From an uncultured Sphingobacteriales bacterium (GTDB taxonomy: Bacteria; Bacteroidota; Bacteroidia; Chitinophagales; Chitinophagaceae): 7,550 nucleotides of DNA. Positions 1-5,944 of the stretch are shown here, one piece after another; position 1 is the stretch's first letter; each line of letters begins with the position of its first letter. The position numbers and the translations under genes are program-made. A model generated the notes under the pieces. That model ran no database searches. It was not told the DNA's origin and saw only the letters and a program-made list of their open reading frames with translations. The stretch is from the NCBI GenBank assembly GCA_946887085.1, contig CAMPKG010000169.1, positions 1-7,550 of the forward strand. Direction: 5' to 3'.

Positions 1-42
1 CACCTTGGCAAGGTGATGCTCTACCAACTGAGCTACTTCCGC
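1..42 (-). tRNA. tRNA-Gly(GCC), 5' portion, cut by the window edge
   Basis: Read on the minus strand from 42, the sequence opens with GCGGAAG (acceptor stem 5' strand). It continues with a D-arm containing AGCTCAGTTGGTAGAGC and an anticodon arm with 5-bp stem TCACC/GGTGA around the 7-base loop TTGCCAA. The anticodon in that loop is GCC, which reads glycine codons GGC and GGU. The variable loop, T-arm and 3' acceptor strand lie outside the window, so CCA status and intactness cannot be judged. It is transcribed divergently from ccmB. Confidence 0.93.
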
Positions 43-65
43 TGGTGTTAAGAACTTTGGGACTG

Positions 66-96
66 CAAAGATAGAGGACAGGGGATAAAAACCAAA
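66..96 (-). promoter_or_regulatory. Bacteroidota-type promoter of the tRNA-Gly gene
   Basis: On the minus strand, TTTG (96 to 93) is followed after 19 bases by TATCTTTG (73 to 66). This matches the Bacteroidota primary-sigma consensus of a -33 TTTG and a -7 TAnnTTTG separated by roughly 17-23 bases. Transcription would start near 60, about 18 bases ahead of the mature tRNA 5' end at 42. It is the best-formed promoter in the window and supports the phylum assignment. Confidence 0.8.
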
Positions 97-131
97 CACT
101 GGCTTAAAAAAAAATTTCTGCAATTTGTCTC

Positions 132-139
132 TACCTTTG
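132..139 (+). promoter_or_regulatory. -7 element directly ahead of ccmB
   Basis: TACCTTTG matches the TAnnTTTG consensus and ends only six bases before the ATG of ccmB at 146. Transcription would therefore start at or within a couple of bases of the start codon. No clear TTG occurs about 20 bases upstream (that stretch is an A-run), so the -33 half is weak or absent. The element shows that the longer reading frame from a TTG at 125 is not the real protein start. Confidence 0.6.
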
Positions 140-145
140 CGGGGC

Positions 146-802
146 ATGTCTACCAGCGGTTTATTCTCCCTTGTAAAGAAAGATCTCCTTATCGAATGGC
201 GGCAAAAACATACGTTATTTGGTGTTCTGTTGTACGTCGGATCTACTGTATTTGTGGTGTACATGATGAGCGGCCAGCCGGAAGCAAGGATATGGAATGC
301 ACTCTTCTGGATCACTCAGCTCTTTGTGGCGACGAATGCCGTTGCCAAAAGCTTTTTACAAGAGCCACAAGCCCGTTTTCGCTATTACTTTACCATAATA
401 AAACCGGCCACGTTCCTTTTGGCAAAAACAATCTACAGCACCATTTTGCTATTGGCGATGAGCCTTGTAAGCCTACTGTTATTTAATGTCCTTCTCGGTA
501 GTCCGATCATCCAAATGTTTCTCTTTGTCCTTATTACCGTTCTGGGCAGTATCAGCCTTTCCGTAGTGTTTACATTTTTATCGGCCATTGCAGCACGGGC
601 TAACCAGAACGCTGCGCTTATGGCCATACTGGGTTTTCCGTTGGTGACGCCTATGCTCATGATGCTAAGTCAGCTCGCCATCAAAGCGGTAGCTCCGGTA
701 TACCAGGAAGGGTGGGCCAGCATGGCATTGATCCTACTGCTGCTCGATGTGCTGGTTGTGGTGTTGGGCATCATCCTGTTCCCTTTTCTCTGGCAGGAGT
801 AA
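146..802 (+). CDS. ccmB: Heme exporter membrane subunit CcmB
   Basis: This 218-residue integral membrane protein is recognised as CcmB, the permease partner of the CcmAB(CD) ABC complex that services heme delivery in system I cytochrome c maturation. A short cytoplasmic N-terminus with the family-like stretch LVKKDLLIEWRQK (residues 9-21) precedes about six hydrophobic segments, near residues 23-41, 49-66, 87-112, 122-148, 156-180 and 190-214. The family motif region around FLQEPQARFRYY (70-81) lies in the first large loop. Length is typical (about 220). I chose ATG 146 because an in-frame TTG at 125 would place the promoter -7 box inside the gene. The ATPase CcmA is not adjacent, since a divergent tRNA lies upstream. 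ccmC follows after 146 bases with its own promoter. Confidence 0.9.
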   Translation: MSTSGLFSLVKKDLLIEWRQKHTLFGVLLYVGSTVFVVYMMSGQPEARIWNALFWITQLFVATNAVAKSFLQEPQARFRYYFTIIKPATFLLAKTIYSTILLLAMSLVSLLLFNVLLGSPIIQMFLFVLITVLGSISLSVVFTFLSAIAARANQNAALMAILGFPLVTPMLMMLSQLAIKAVAPVYQEGWASMALILLLLDVLVVVLGIILFPFLWQE

Positions 803-812
803 TCTTGAATTG

Positions 813-912
813 CTCAATTGCGAAATGCTCAATAACTCAATGTTCGTCATACAGATATTAAACATTAATACATTCCGATAATTATGCAATTGAGCTATTG
901 AGACATTGAGCC
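813..912. repeat. Inverted arrays of a CTCAAT/ATTGAG octamer between ccmB and ccmC
   Basis: Three CTCAAT hexamers start at 813, 828 and 836. Three inverse copies ATTGAG start at 889, 897 and 905. The right array is a strict 8-base period (ATTGAGNN three times, then ATT). The last two left copies also have period 8. The arms are complementary and could pair across a loop of about 47 bases. The second right-hand copy contains the -33 TTG of the ccmC promoter. No other gene is visible in this 146-base gap. Function is unknown; a regulator-binding array or a neutral short-period repeat are both possible. Confidence 0.65.
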
Positions 913-928
913 ATTACCCCTACCTTTG
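898..928 (+). promoter_or_regulatory. Bacteroidota-type promoter of ccmC
   Basis: TTG at 898-900 is followed after 20 bases by TACCTTTG at 921-928, a full match to TTG/TAnnTTTG with normal spacing. The start site would fall near 934, leaving a leader of only about 15 bases before ATG 949. The -33 element lies inside the ATTGAG repeat array. A promoter here means ccmC, the ccmD-like gene and possibly the dehydrogenase gene can be expressed independently of ccmB. Confidence 0.7.
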
Positions 929-948
929 CCAAAATTTTTTCATTGCTC

Positions 949-1638
949 ATGCGCCGTTCCTGGTGGAAAGTGCTTAGTGTCATCTTGGTTACCTATGCAA
1001 TAATAGGCGGCTTCCTGTTACCCGTTCCGCGGCAGCACATCATCAACGAAACTATCCGCAACCTGTACTTTCATGTACCGATGTGGTTTGGCATGATACT
1101 GCTGTTTCTTTGCGCAGTTGTCTACGCTATCAAATTCCTGCGCAGCGGCGACCTGAAACACGATATCTACTCAGCTCATTTTACTAAAGTCGGCATACTG
1201 TTCAGCATACTGGGTATGCTCACCGGCATGGAGTGGGCCAACTATAGCTGGGGCGAGCCCTGGAGTAATGACCCCAAACAACTGGGCACTGCTATGTGCA
1301 TGCTCATCTACTTCGCCTACCTCATCCTCCGGGGCGGTATGAAGGACGAAGAGAAACGTGCCCGCATCAGCTCTGTATATAACATCTTCGCCTTTGCTTT
1401 GATGATACCGCTGCTTTGGGTATTGCCGCGCATGGTAGACTCCCTGCATCCCGGCAACGGCGGCAACCCCGGCTTCAACAGTTACGACCTCGATAGCAAC
1501 ATGCGCATGGTGTTCTACCCGGCAGTGATCGGGTGGTTCCTGCTGGGATTGTGGATGGCCACCCTGTCTATACGTCTCGACCTCATTCGCCATAAGCAAG
1601 ACAACGATTTCGACTTAAATACAACAAATAAAACATAA
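949..1638 (+). CDS. ccmC: Cytochrome c maturation heme-handling protein CcmC
   Basis: This 229-residue CcmC-type protein of the CcmC/CcmF/CcsA heme-handling family presents heme to the chaperone CcmE at the periplasmic face of the inner membrane. The tryptophan-rich motif is at residues 96-109 (WANYSWGEPWSNDP). Candidate heme-axial histidines lie on either side: His42 in FHVP and His167 in SLHP. About six membrane segments are visible, with the hydrophilic loop of the W-rich motif between the third and fourth. The W-rich motif reads WSNDP where proteobacterial forms have a further Trp, which may be a lineage feature. ATG 949 is chosen over an in-frame TTG at 943 and lies 20 bases after the -7 box. 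The stop codon overlaps the next ATG by one base, so the two are translationally linked. Confidence 0.9.
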   Translation: MRRSWWKVLSVILVTYAIIGGFLLPVPRQHIINETIRNLYFHVPMWFGMILLFLCAVVYAIKFLRSGDLKHDIYSAHFTKVGILFSILGMLTGMEWANYSWGEPWSNDPKQLGTAMCMLIYFAYLILRGGMKDEEKRARISSVYNIFAFALMIPLLWVLPRMVDSLHPGNGGNPGFNSYDLDSNMRMVFYPAVIGWFLLGLWMATLSIRLDLIRHKQDNDFDLNTTNKT

Positions 1639-1847
1639 TGCGTAAGGCCTCGCTTTTATCGTTAATCACATTGCTTTTATCGCTTGCGGCAACAGCCCAG
1701 GAAAGCCAGCCTGAGATGGCTGATACCATGCGTTCTAACGGCAAAATATACGTTGTGGTTTTAGTATTAGCCACTATCTTTGCCGGGATTATTGCGTATC
1801 TGGTGCGCCTCGACCGCAAGATCACTAAGATTGAGAAGAACAATTAA
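1638..1847 (+). CDS. ccmD: Small CcmD-like membrane protein
   Basis: This 69-residue protein starts one base inside the ccmC stop codon (TAATG), a tight coupling. Residues 1-20 form a basic-then-hydrophobic segment ending ATA before Gln21, which resembles a signal peptide. A second hydrophobic helix spans about 37-57, followed by a charged tail (RLDRKITKIEKNN). The combination MRSNGKIYVVV, one helix and R-L-D-R-K resembles the short CcmD-family proteins found beside ccmC in Bacteroidota. In proteobacteria CcmD is a small bitopic protein needed to release holo-CcmE from CcmABC. The assignment rests on position, size and tail rather than a catalytic motif. A cleavable-looking N-terminus is unusual for CcmD and might instead be a second helix. 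Confidence 0.75.
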   Translation: MRKASLLSLITLLLSLAATAQESQPEMADTMRSNGKIYVVVLVLATIFAGIIAYLVRLDRKITKIEKNN

Positions 1848-1881
1848 ATACATCCATTCCTATTTTTAATTTAAACTGATT

Positions 1882-3321
1882 ATGGTAGAAACAGCTACTG
1901 CCAAAGCTCCCAAAGCACAACACTACAGCTTTTTCCAGGGCGTTGAGCGCAACTTCGATAAGGCTGCGACCTTTACCCGCTTCGAAAAAGGCATACTTGA
2001 GCAGATCAAAGCCTGCAACTCTGTATACCAGATGAAATTCCCTGTGCGCATCGGCGAGAAGATCGAGGTAATAGAGGCTTACCGTGTGCAGCACTCACAT
2101 CACAAACTGCCTTGTAAAGGTGGTATCCGCTACAGCATGGATGTGAACCAGGACGAGGTAATGGCCCTTGCGGCGCTGATGACCTACAAATGCGCTATCG
2201 TGAATGTGCCTTTCGGTGGTGCTAAGGGTGGTATCCGTATCAACCCCAAGAACTATACTCCCTTCGAGCTGGAAAAGATCACACGCCGCTACGCTTCGGA
2301 ACTCGTTAAAAAGAACTTCATAGGCGCCGGTATCGACGTGCCTGCTCCCGACTACGGTACAGGTGCGCGCGAGATGAGCTGGATCGCCGATACATACGCT
2401 TCACTGAAACCGGGCGATATCAACGCACTGGGTTGCGTGACAGGTAAGCCTGTAACACAAGGCGGTGTACGCGGACGTACTGAGGCTACCGGCCTTGGTG
2501 TGTTTTACGGCATCCGCGAGCTGTGCAACGTAGCCGAGGATATGAAACGCATCGGCCTCACTCCCGGTATTGCCGGTAAAAAAGTGATCGTGCAAGGCCT
2601 GGGTAACGTGGGCTACCACGCTGCTAAGTTCTTCGCTGAAGGCGGCGCTATCATCGTAGGCCTTATCGAATTTGAAGGCGGTATCTACGATACTAAAGGC
2701 CTCGACCTCGAAAAAGTTATCGCTCACCGCAAGGCTACAGGTTCTATCCTGGGCTACCCCGGCGCTACCGAATTCAGAAACGGTTTCGAGACGCTGGAGC
2801 AGGAATGCGATATCCTGATACCCGCCGCGCTGGAGAACGTTATCAACTCAGGCAATGCAGATCGCATCAAAGCAAAGATCATCGGTGAAGGTGCAAACGG
2901 TCCATTGACCCCTGAAGCTGACGACGTACTGCTGGCTAAAGGCTGCATCATCGTTCCGGATATGTACCTGAACGCGGGCGGTGTTACCGTATCCTACTTC
3001 GAGTGGCTGAAGAACCTGAGCCACGTACGTTTCGGCCGTATGGACAAGCGCTTCAGCGAAAACCAGAACAATACTATCCTGTCAACTGTTGAAGATTTGA
3101 CAGGTAAGAAAGTTACCGATATCGAGCGCCGCCAGATACTACACGGCCCCGACGAGGTTGACCTGGTTTACTCCGGCCTTGAAGATACCATGATCGGTTC
3201 TTACCACGAGATCCGCGAAGCCATGCTGTTGCACAACATGAAAGACATGCGTACTGCTGCCTTCATCGTTGCCATCAACAAAGTAGGCGTTGCTTACGAA
3301 GAGCTCGGTATCTTCCCATAA
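1882..3321 (+). CDS. gdhA: Glutamate dehydrogenase (Glu/Leu/Phe/Val dehydrogenase family)
   Basis: This 479-residue cytoplasmic enzyme interconverts glutamate with 2-oxoglutarate and ammonia. The N-terminal substrate domain shows Lys79 in LPCKGGIRY, Lys103, and Lys115 in [10 protein letters not shown]. Asp157 follows in [12 protein letters not shown]. These correspond to the substrate-binding and catalytic Lys/Asp set of the family. The Rossmann domain carries GLGNVG at 239-244. Glu263 near the end of the second strand favours NAD(H), though this is inference. [13 protein letters not shown] (335-347) and the C-terminal helices are intact. The C-terminal part (about 374-479) is long compared with short bacterial GDHs. 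The gene lies 34 bases after the ccmD-like gene with no terminator between and only a poor promoter-like TATTTTTA at 1861, so partial co-transcription is plausible. The GC-rich, regular codon use suits high expression. The symbol is by enzyme class; other amino-acid specificity is not excluded. Confidence 0.9.
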   Translation: MVETATAKAPKAQHYSFFQGVERNFDKAATFTRFEKGILEQIKACNSVYQMKFPVRIGEKIEVIEAYRVQHSHHKLPCKGGIRYSMDVNQDEVMALAALMTYKCAIVNVPFGGAKGGIRINPKNYTPFELEKITRRYASELVKKNFIGAGIDVPAPDYGTGAREMSWIADTYASLKPGDINALGCVTGKPVTQGGVRGRTEATGLGVFYGIRELCNVAEDMKRIGLTPGIAGKKVIVQGLGNVGYHAAKFFAEGGAIIVGLIEFEGGIYDTKGLDLEKVIAHRKATGSILGYPGATEFRNGFETLEQECDILIPAALENVINSGNADRIKAKIIGEGANGPLTPEADDVLLAKGCIIVPDMYLNAGGVTVSYFEWLKNLSHVRFGRMDKRFSENQNNTILSTVEDLTGKKVTDIERRQILHGPDEVDLVYSGLEDTMIGSYHEIREAMLLHNMKDMRTAAFIVAINKVGVAYEELGIFP

Positions 3322-3399
3322 CCTCCTCCCGGCCTCCTCCTAAAAACAGGAGGAGGAGATGACCTCACCCAGCCTCTCCTAAAAACAGGAGAGGAGATA
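3321..3399 (+). repeat. Two tandem palindromic repeat units after the dehydrogenase gene
   Basis: Two copies of about 40 bases follow one another. Unit 1 contains CCTCCTCCT, loop AAAAAC, AGGAGGAGG (3333-3356, 9-bp stem). Unit 2 contains CCTCTCCT, loop AAAAAC, AGGAGAGG (3373-3394, 8-bp stem). Both have an ACCTC-type lead-in and end in AGATG or AGATA. The units differ by one matched base in each arm, so pairing is kept. Neither has a T-run, so they are not classic terminators by themselves. They may protect the mRNA 3' end or be copies of a dispersed REP-like element. A related stem lies inside the TerS-like gene at 6304-6326. Confidence 0.8.
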
Positions 3400-3424
3400 A
3401 ATGGAATATTTCAAAGAACTATAC

Positions 3425-3450
3425 AAGGCTGCTTTCGGGCAGCCTTTTTT
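3425..3450 (+). terminator. Rho-independent terminator of the dehydrogenase transcript
   Basis: AAGGCTGC (3425-3432) pairs perfectly with GCAGCCTT (3439-3446) around the loop TTTCGG and runs into six consecutive T residues ending at 3450. This is a textbook intrinsic terminator on the plus strand, 103 bases after the dehydrogenase stop. Its T-run overlaps the stop codon of the convergent acetyltransferase gene (3449-3451). Read on the minus strand the hairpin is followed by no T-run, so it would terminate that gene only weakly. Confidence 0.88.
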
Positions 3451-4000
3451 ATTGGTTGGTTATCTCGTACAGCACACATTCCTGCAGGCGTTCGTTATCC
3501 ACGAGTTTCGGATGAATAAAGTTCGTCACTTTCATCATACCTGCTTTTATCATTACCTGCTGAGAACGGATATTGACAACCGGCGCTTTGGCAAGCAGTG
3601 TGGGCAGTCCTACCGTATCGAAAGCATATTGAATACAACGCCGGGCACCCTCAGTTGCATAGCCTTTATTCCACGCGCTCTTCGCCAGCCGCCATCCGAA
3701 ATCGACAAAGGTTTTACCACCATTGATGACGGGCAGGGAATCGTTCACGAAACCGATGAAGCCAATGAACTCCCCGTTGTCCAACCTGTCGACAGCAAAG
3801 TAGCAGTATCCCGTACCGATAAACTCGCGGCGCATACGCGCGATCATACCGCGTGTCTGTTCTTCTGTTTGTGTGGACGGAAAGAACTCCATCACTTCTT
3901 CATCGGCATTCAATGCAGCCATCAGGGCGATATCATCATCACGCCATTCGCGGAAGCCCAGCCGGTCTGAGGTAAACAGATATGTTTTATTGTTGCTCAT
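3449..4000 (-). CDS. GNAT-family N-acetyltransferase (RimJ/RimL-like)
   Basis: This 183-residue single-domain cytoplasmic protein of the RimJ/RimL-type GNAT group would transfer acetyl from acetyl-CoA to an amine. The N-terminal TSDRLGFREW (10-19) is the usual opening of this group. The acetyl-CoA pyrophosphate loop is at about 108-117 (SAWNKGYATEG region), and the NIRSQQVMIKAG stretch (143-154) is the conserved Asn-x-x-Ser helix. The substrate cannot be predicted: ribosomal protein N-termini, small molecules or antibiotics are all possible. The gene starts 17 bases after the NYN gene stop with no promoter element in between, so the two are probably one operon. It converges on the dehydrogenase gene, and its stop codon lies in that gene's terminator T-run. 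Confidence 0.85.
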   Translation of the reverse strand: MSNNKTYLFTSDRLGFREWRDDDIALMAALNADEEVMEFFPSTQTEEQTRGMIARMRREFIGTGYCYFAVDRLDNGEFIGFIGFVNDSLPVINGGKTFVDFGWRLAKSAWNKGYATEGARRCIQYAFDTVGLPTLLAKAPVVNIRSQQVMIKAGMMKVTNFIHPKLVDNERLQECVLYEITNQ

Positions 4001-4017
4001 TCTTCATCGAGGGCTGG

Positions 4018-4866
4018 TTACTCTTTCTTCCTTCTTCCTCCGCCTCTTGGTTTGTTTGGTTTAGTTACTGGCTTTATGCGTATGTACACATGCCTCAGGT
4101 TCTGGCTGCCTTTCTCCGATGTGCGCTCGTCTATGTCAAATGCATCGATGCTTTTGATGAGGAGCACCAGCTTTTTAAAGCCATAATTGCGCGAGTCGAA
4201 GTCGGGCTGCTTTTTAGCGAGGAGGTTGCCCACGTCGCCGAGGTAAGCCCAGCCTGCCTCATCTGCCACATCGTTGATGGTGGAAGCTATCAGGTCTACC
4301 AGGCCTTTGTCCACTTTCAGTATCTCGTCTTCGGCCTGCGCCTCTTCCGGTTCCTGCGGTTCGTCCTGCGCCTTGCGTATTGGTTTGCCCGTGGTCACCA
4401 GGTCGTTGCTGGCCTTCAGTGATCGGCGCTTCAGTATTTCTATGTAGATGAACTTATCGCAGGCGGCTATGAACGGCGCGGGCGTTTTCTTCTGCCCCAT
4501 GCCTATCACCTTCATACCGGCTTCGCGCAGGCGTAGCGCCAAGCGGGTGAAGTCGCTGTCGCTGCTTACGATGGCAAAACCATCAACACGGCCGCTGTAC
4601 AATATGTCCATAGCGTCAATGATCATGGCGCTGTCGGTGGCGTTCTTGCCCTGCGTGTAGCTATACTGCTGTATGGGTGTGATGCCATGCTCCAGCAGCA
4701 GGTCTTTCCAGCGGGCCACGTGCGGCTTGGTCCAGTCGGCGTAAATGCGCTTGAAGGTAGGGTTGCCATATTTGGCTATCTCCTCCATCATCTCCTTCAG
4801 GTTGGCCGAAGGAACATTGTCGGCATCTATCAGTACCGCATAGCGGAGTTCGTTGTTCGAGGTCAT
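4018..4866 (-). CDS. NYN-domain putative ribonuclease with C-terminal LOTUS/OST-HTH domain
   Basis: This 282-residue cytoplasmic protein has two domains. The NYN (PIN-like) nuclease fold spans about 8-148. Its acidic metal-site candidates are Asp14 and Asp16 in LIDADNV, Asp78 in NATDSAMIIDAMD, and Asp103/Asp105 in SSDSDFTRLALRLREAG. An acidic linker (about 165-184, rich in Glu/Gln) leads to a LOTUS/OST-HTH-like RNA-binding domain at about 185-265. The basic tail (RGGGRRKKE) may add RNA affinity. NYN-LOTUS proteins of the LabA-like group are widespread, but their bacterial targets are mostly unknown. RNA cleavage is inferred from the fold and the conserved acids. The start is fixed because the NYN core begins within ten residues of ATG 4866 and a -7 box ends four bases upstream. 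It probably leads an operon with the GNAT gene. Confidence 0.88.
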   Translation of the reverse strand: MTSNNELRYAVLIDADNVPSANLKEMMEEIAKYGNPTFKRIYADWTKPHVARWKDLLLEHGITPIQQYSYTQGKNATDSAMIIDAMDILYSGRVDGFAIVSSDSDFTRLALRLREAGMKVIGMGQKKTPAPFIAACDKFIYIEILKRRSLKASNDLVTTGKPIRKAQDEPQEPEEAQAEDEILKVDKGLVDLIASTINDVADEAGWAYLGDVGNLLAKKQPDFDSRNYGFKKLVLLIKSIDAFDIDERTSEKGSQNLRHVYIRIKPVTKPNKPRGGGRRKKE

Positions 4867-4870
4867 GTAT

Positions 4871-4878
4871 CAAAGATA
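4871..4878 (-). promoter_or_regulatory. -7 element immediately ahead of the NYN-LOTUS gene
   Basis: On the minus strand TATCTTTG (4878 to 4871) matches TAnnTTTG and ends four bases before the ATG at 4866. The predicted start site falls at or next to the first base of the start codon, implying a leaderless message. No well-spaced TTG is visible upstream (the nearest is at a spacing of 28). The box sits in the 26-base gap after the LamG gene stop and would let the NYN-GNAT pair be expressed separately. Confidence 0.5.
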
Positions 4879-4892
4879 CACTAAACCGCCTC

Positions 4893-5909
4893 CTACCGGC
4901 TCTTCACAAATCTTCGCGTCACTGTTTCATCGCCAACGCTAACACGCAGGTAATACATACCGTCTGCAAGGTGGCTTACCGGTAATGTCGCTTCCCGTGT
5001 GCTGAAACTATATGTGCCCACAGTGCGGCCAAACTGGTCGATGATGGCGACGTGCTTTTGTGTATGGGCGTTTACCCCGTCGATGCGCACCGATAACTCG
5101 TGGCCTGCCGGGTTGGGGAACAATGATACCGATGCGAGATCCATTGCCGGACTGCCGACCGATAACGTACCCGTATCTGCACCTGTGTTGTGATACACCA
5201 CTACCTCGCTGTCGCTGAGTGCGCGGTTGTATATGCGTAGGTCGTCTATAGAGCCTATGAGGGGAAATTCTGTACCGTTGATACCAATGGTCACATCGTT
5301 GGTGGATGTACCTATGAATACCGACCGCGGGCTGGTTTTTACCAGCGTGCCGTCTATATATATCTTTATGTTGGCGCTGTCGTAAGTAGCTACTACCGTA
5401 TACCATGTATTTATGGCCACACCCGGAGAATAAACAGGCTGGCCTCCAGGACCGCCCGCAGCCAGGGCCTCAAAATTGTACTTGGTGACGTCGTACAGGT
5501 TGCAGAAACCGGGTACATAATTATCATAGTTATTGTCGTGAAAGTTCAGCATCCATTCGCCCACAGGGCCGCCGTTGCGGCAAACGATGGTATTGCCCTG
5601 GCACCAGCCGATATTTATCGAGTCGGCTTTCATCACGGTAGCTATCGAAAAACGCGTGAGGTTCCAGGCAGCATTATACGGCACCAGGATATAGCCGCCG
5701 TTCTTGAAGTTCATGGCAGTGCCGGGTTTACCCAGCTTGCCGGTGTCGGGTGTTACACTGCCTTGTATTGAGCCGTGCCTGTTGAAGCCCGAACTGTCGT
5801 TGGCATTGCCCGTCAATTTCCAATGCGCTATCAGCCCGTTTGTAGACTGGGCGACAGAGCTGACCGTTGCCAGCAGCGAAATGAATACCAGGGTAAATAA
5901 TGGCCTCAT
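4893..5909 (-). CDS. Secreted LamG-domain protein with T9SS type A sorting domain
   Basis: This 338-residue exported protein has a Sec signal peptide at 1-20 (cleavage likely SSVA/QS). A LamG/concanavalin-A-like jelly roll covers about 24-240. It opens with GLIAHWKLTGNANDSSG and closes with the family signature IDDLRIYNRALSDSEV (221-236). The last 77 residues form a type IX secretion sorting domain: SLFPNPAGHELSV (262-274), then DQFGRTV, then LADGMYYLRV and a terminal basic RRFVKSR. The C-terminal domain directs the protein across the outer membrane by T9SS, usually for anchoring or release. LamG folds bind carbohydrates or proteins. No catalytic domain is present, so an adhesin or binding role is more likely than an enzyme. 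Only 26 bases separate its stop from the NYN gene and no terminator is seen, so read-through is possible. Confidence 0.88.
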   Translation of the reverse strand: MRPLFTLVFISLLATVSSVAQSTNGLIAHWKLTGNANDSSGFNRHGSIQGSVTPDTGKLGKPGTAMNFKNGGYILVPYNAAWNLTRFSIATVMKADSINIGWCQGNTIVCRNGGPVGEWMLNFHDNNYDNYVPGFCNLYDVTKYNFEALAAGGPGGQPVYSPGVAINTWYTVVATYDSANIKIYIDGTLVKTSPRSVFIGTSTNDVTIGINGTEFPLIGSIDDLRIYNRALSDSEVVVYHNTGADTGTLSVGSPAMDLASVSLFPNPAGHELSVRIDGVNAHTQKHVAIIDQFGRTVGTYSFSTREATLPVSHLADGMYYLRVSVGDETVTRRFVKSR

Positions 5910-5934
5910 AATAAATGTTAGTTTATATCTGTCA

Positions 5935-5942
5935 CAAAACTA
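5935..5942 (-). promoter_or_regulatory. Possible -7 element of the LamG/T9SS gene
   Basis: On the minus strand TAGTTTTG (5942 to 5935) fits TAnnTTTG and would give a leader of about 20 bases before ATG 5909. No TTG stands at the right distance upstream, which lies in the GC-rich 3' end of the TerS-like gene. The whole gap between the two genes is only 35 bases and contains no terminator hairpin, so expression from the upstream gene is an alternative. Confidence 0.4.
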
Positions 5943-5944
5943 AT

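Noticed and set aside
1..42. tRNA as an integration site for a mobile element
   Set aside because: The tRNA 3' end is outside the window, and no integrase or direct repeat of the tRNA end is visible.
125..145. Upstream TTG start extending CcmB by seven residues
   Set aside because: The added codons coincide with the TACCTTTG promoter box and add nothing typical of CcmB, so ATG 146 is better.
1171..1599. 142-codon minus-strand open frame inside ccmC
   Set aside because: It is fully antisense to a well-supported CcmC and its translation is His/Glu-rich without a motif.
3333..3394. Reading the two tandem hairpins as the intrinsic terminator
   Set aside because: Neither stem is followed by a T-run. 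The hairpin at 3425-3450 has a perfect stem and T6 and is the better terminator.
3401..3970. 189-codon plus-strand open frame opposite the acetyltransferase gene
   Set aside because: It lies antisense to a clear GNAT protein, starts inside the terminator region, and its translation shows no domain or sensible composition.
3982..4422. 146-codon plus-strand open frame opposite the NYN-LOTUS gene
   Set aside because: It is antisense to a two-domain protein with intact catalytic acids, and shows only frame-shadow composition.
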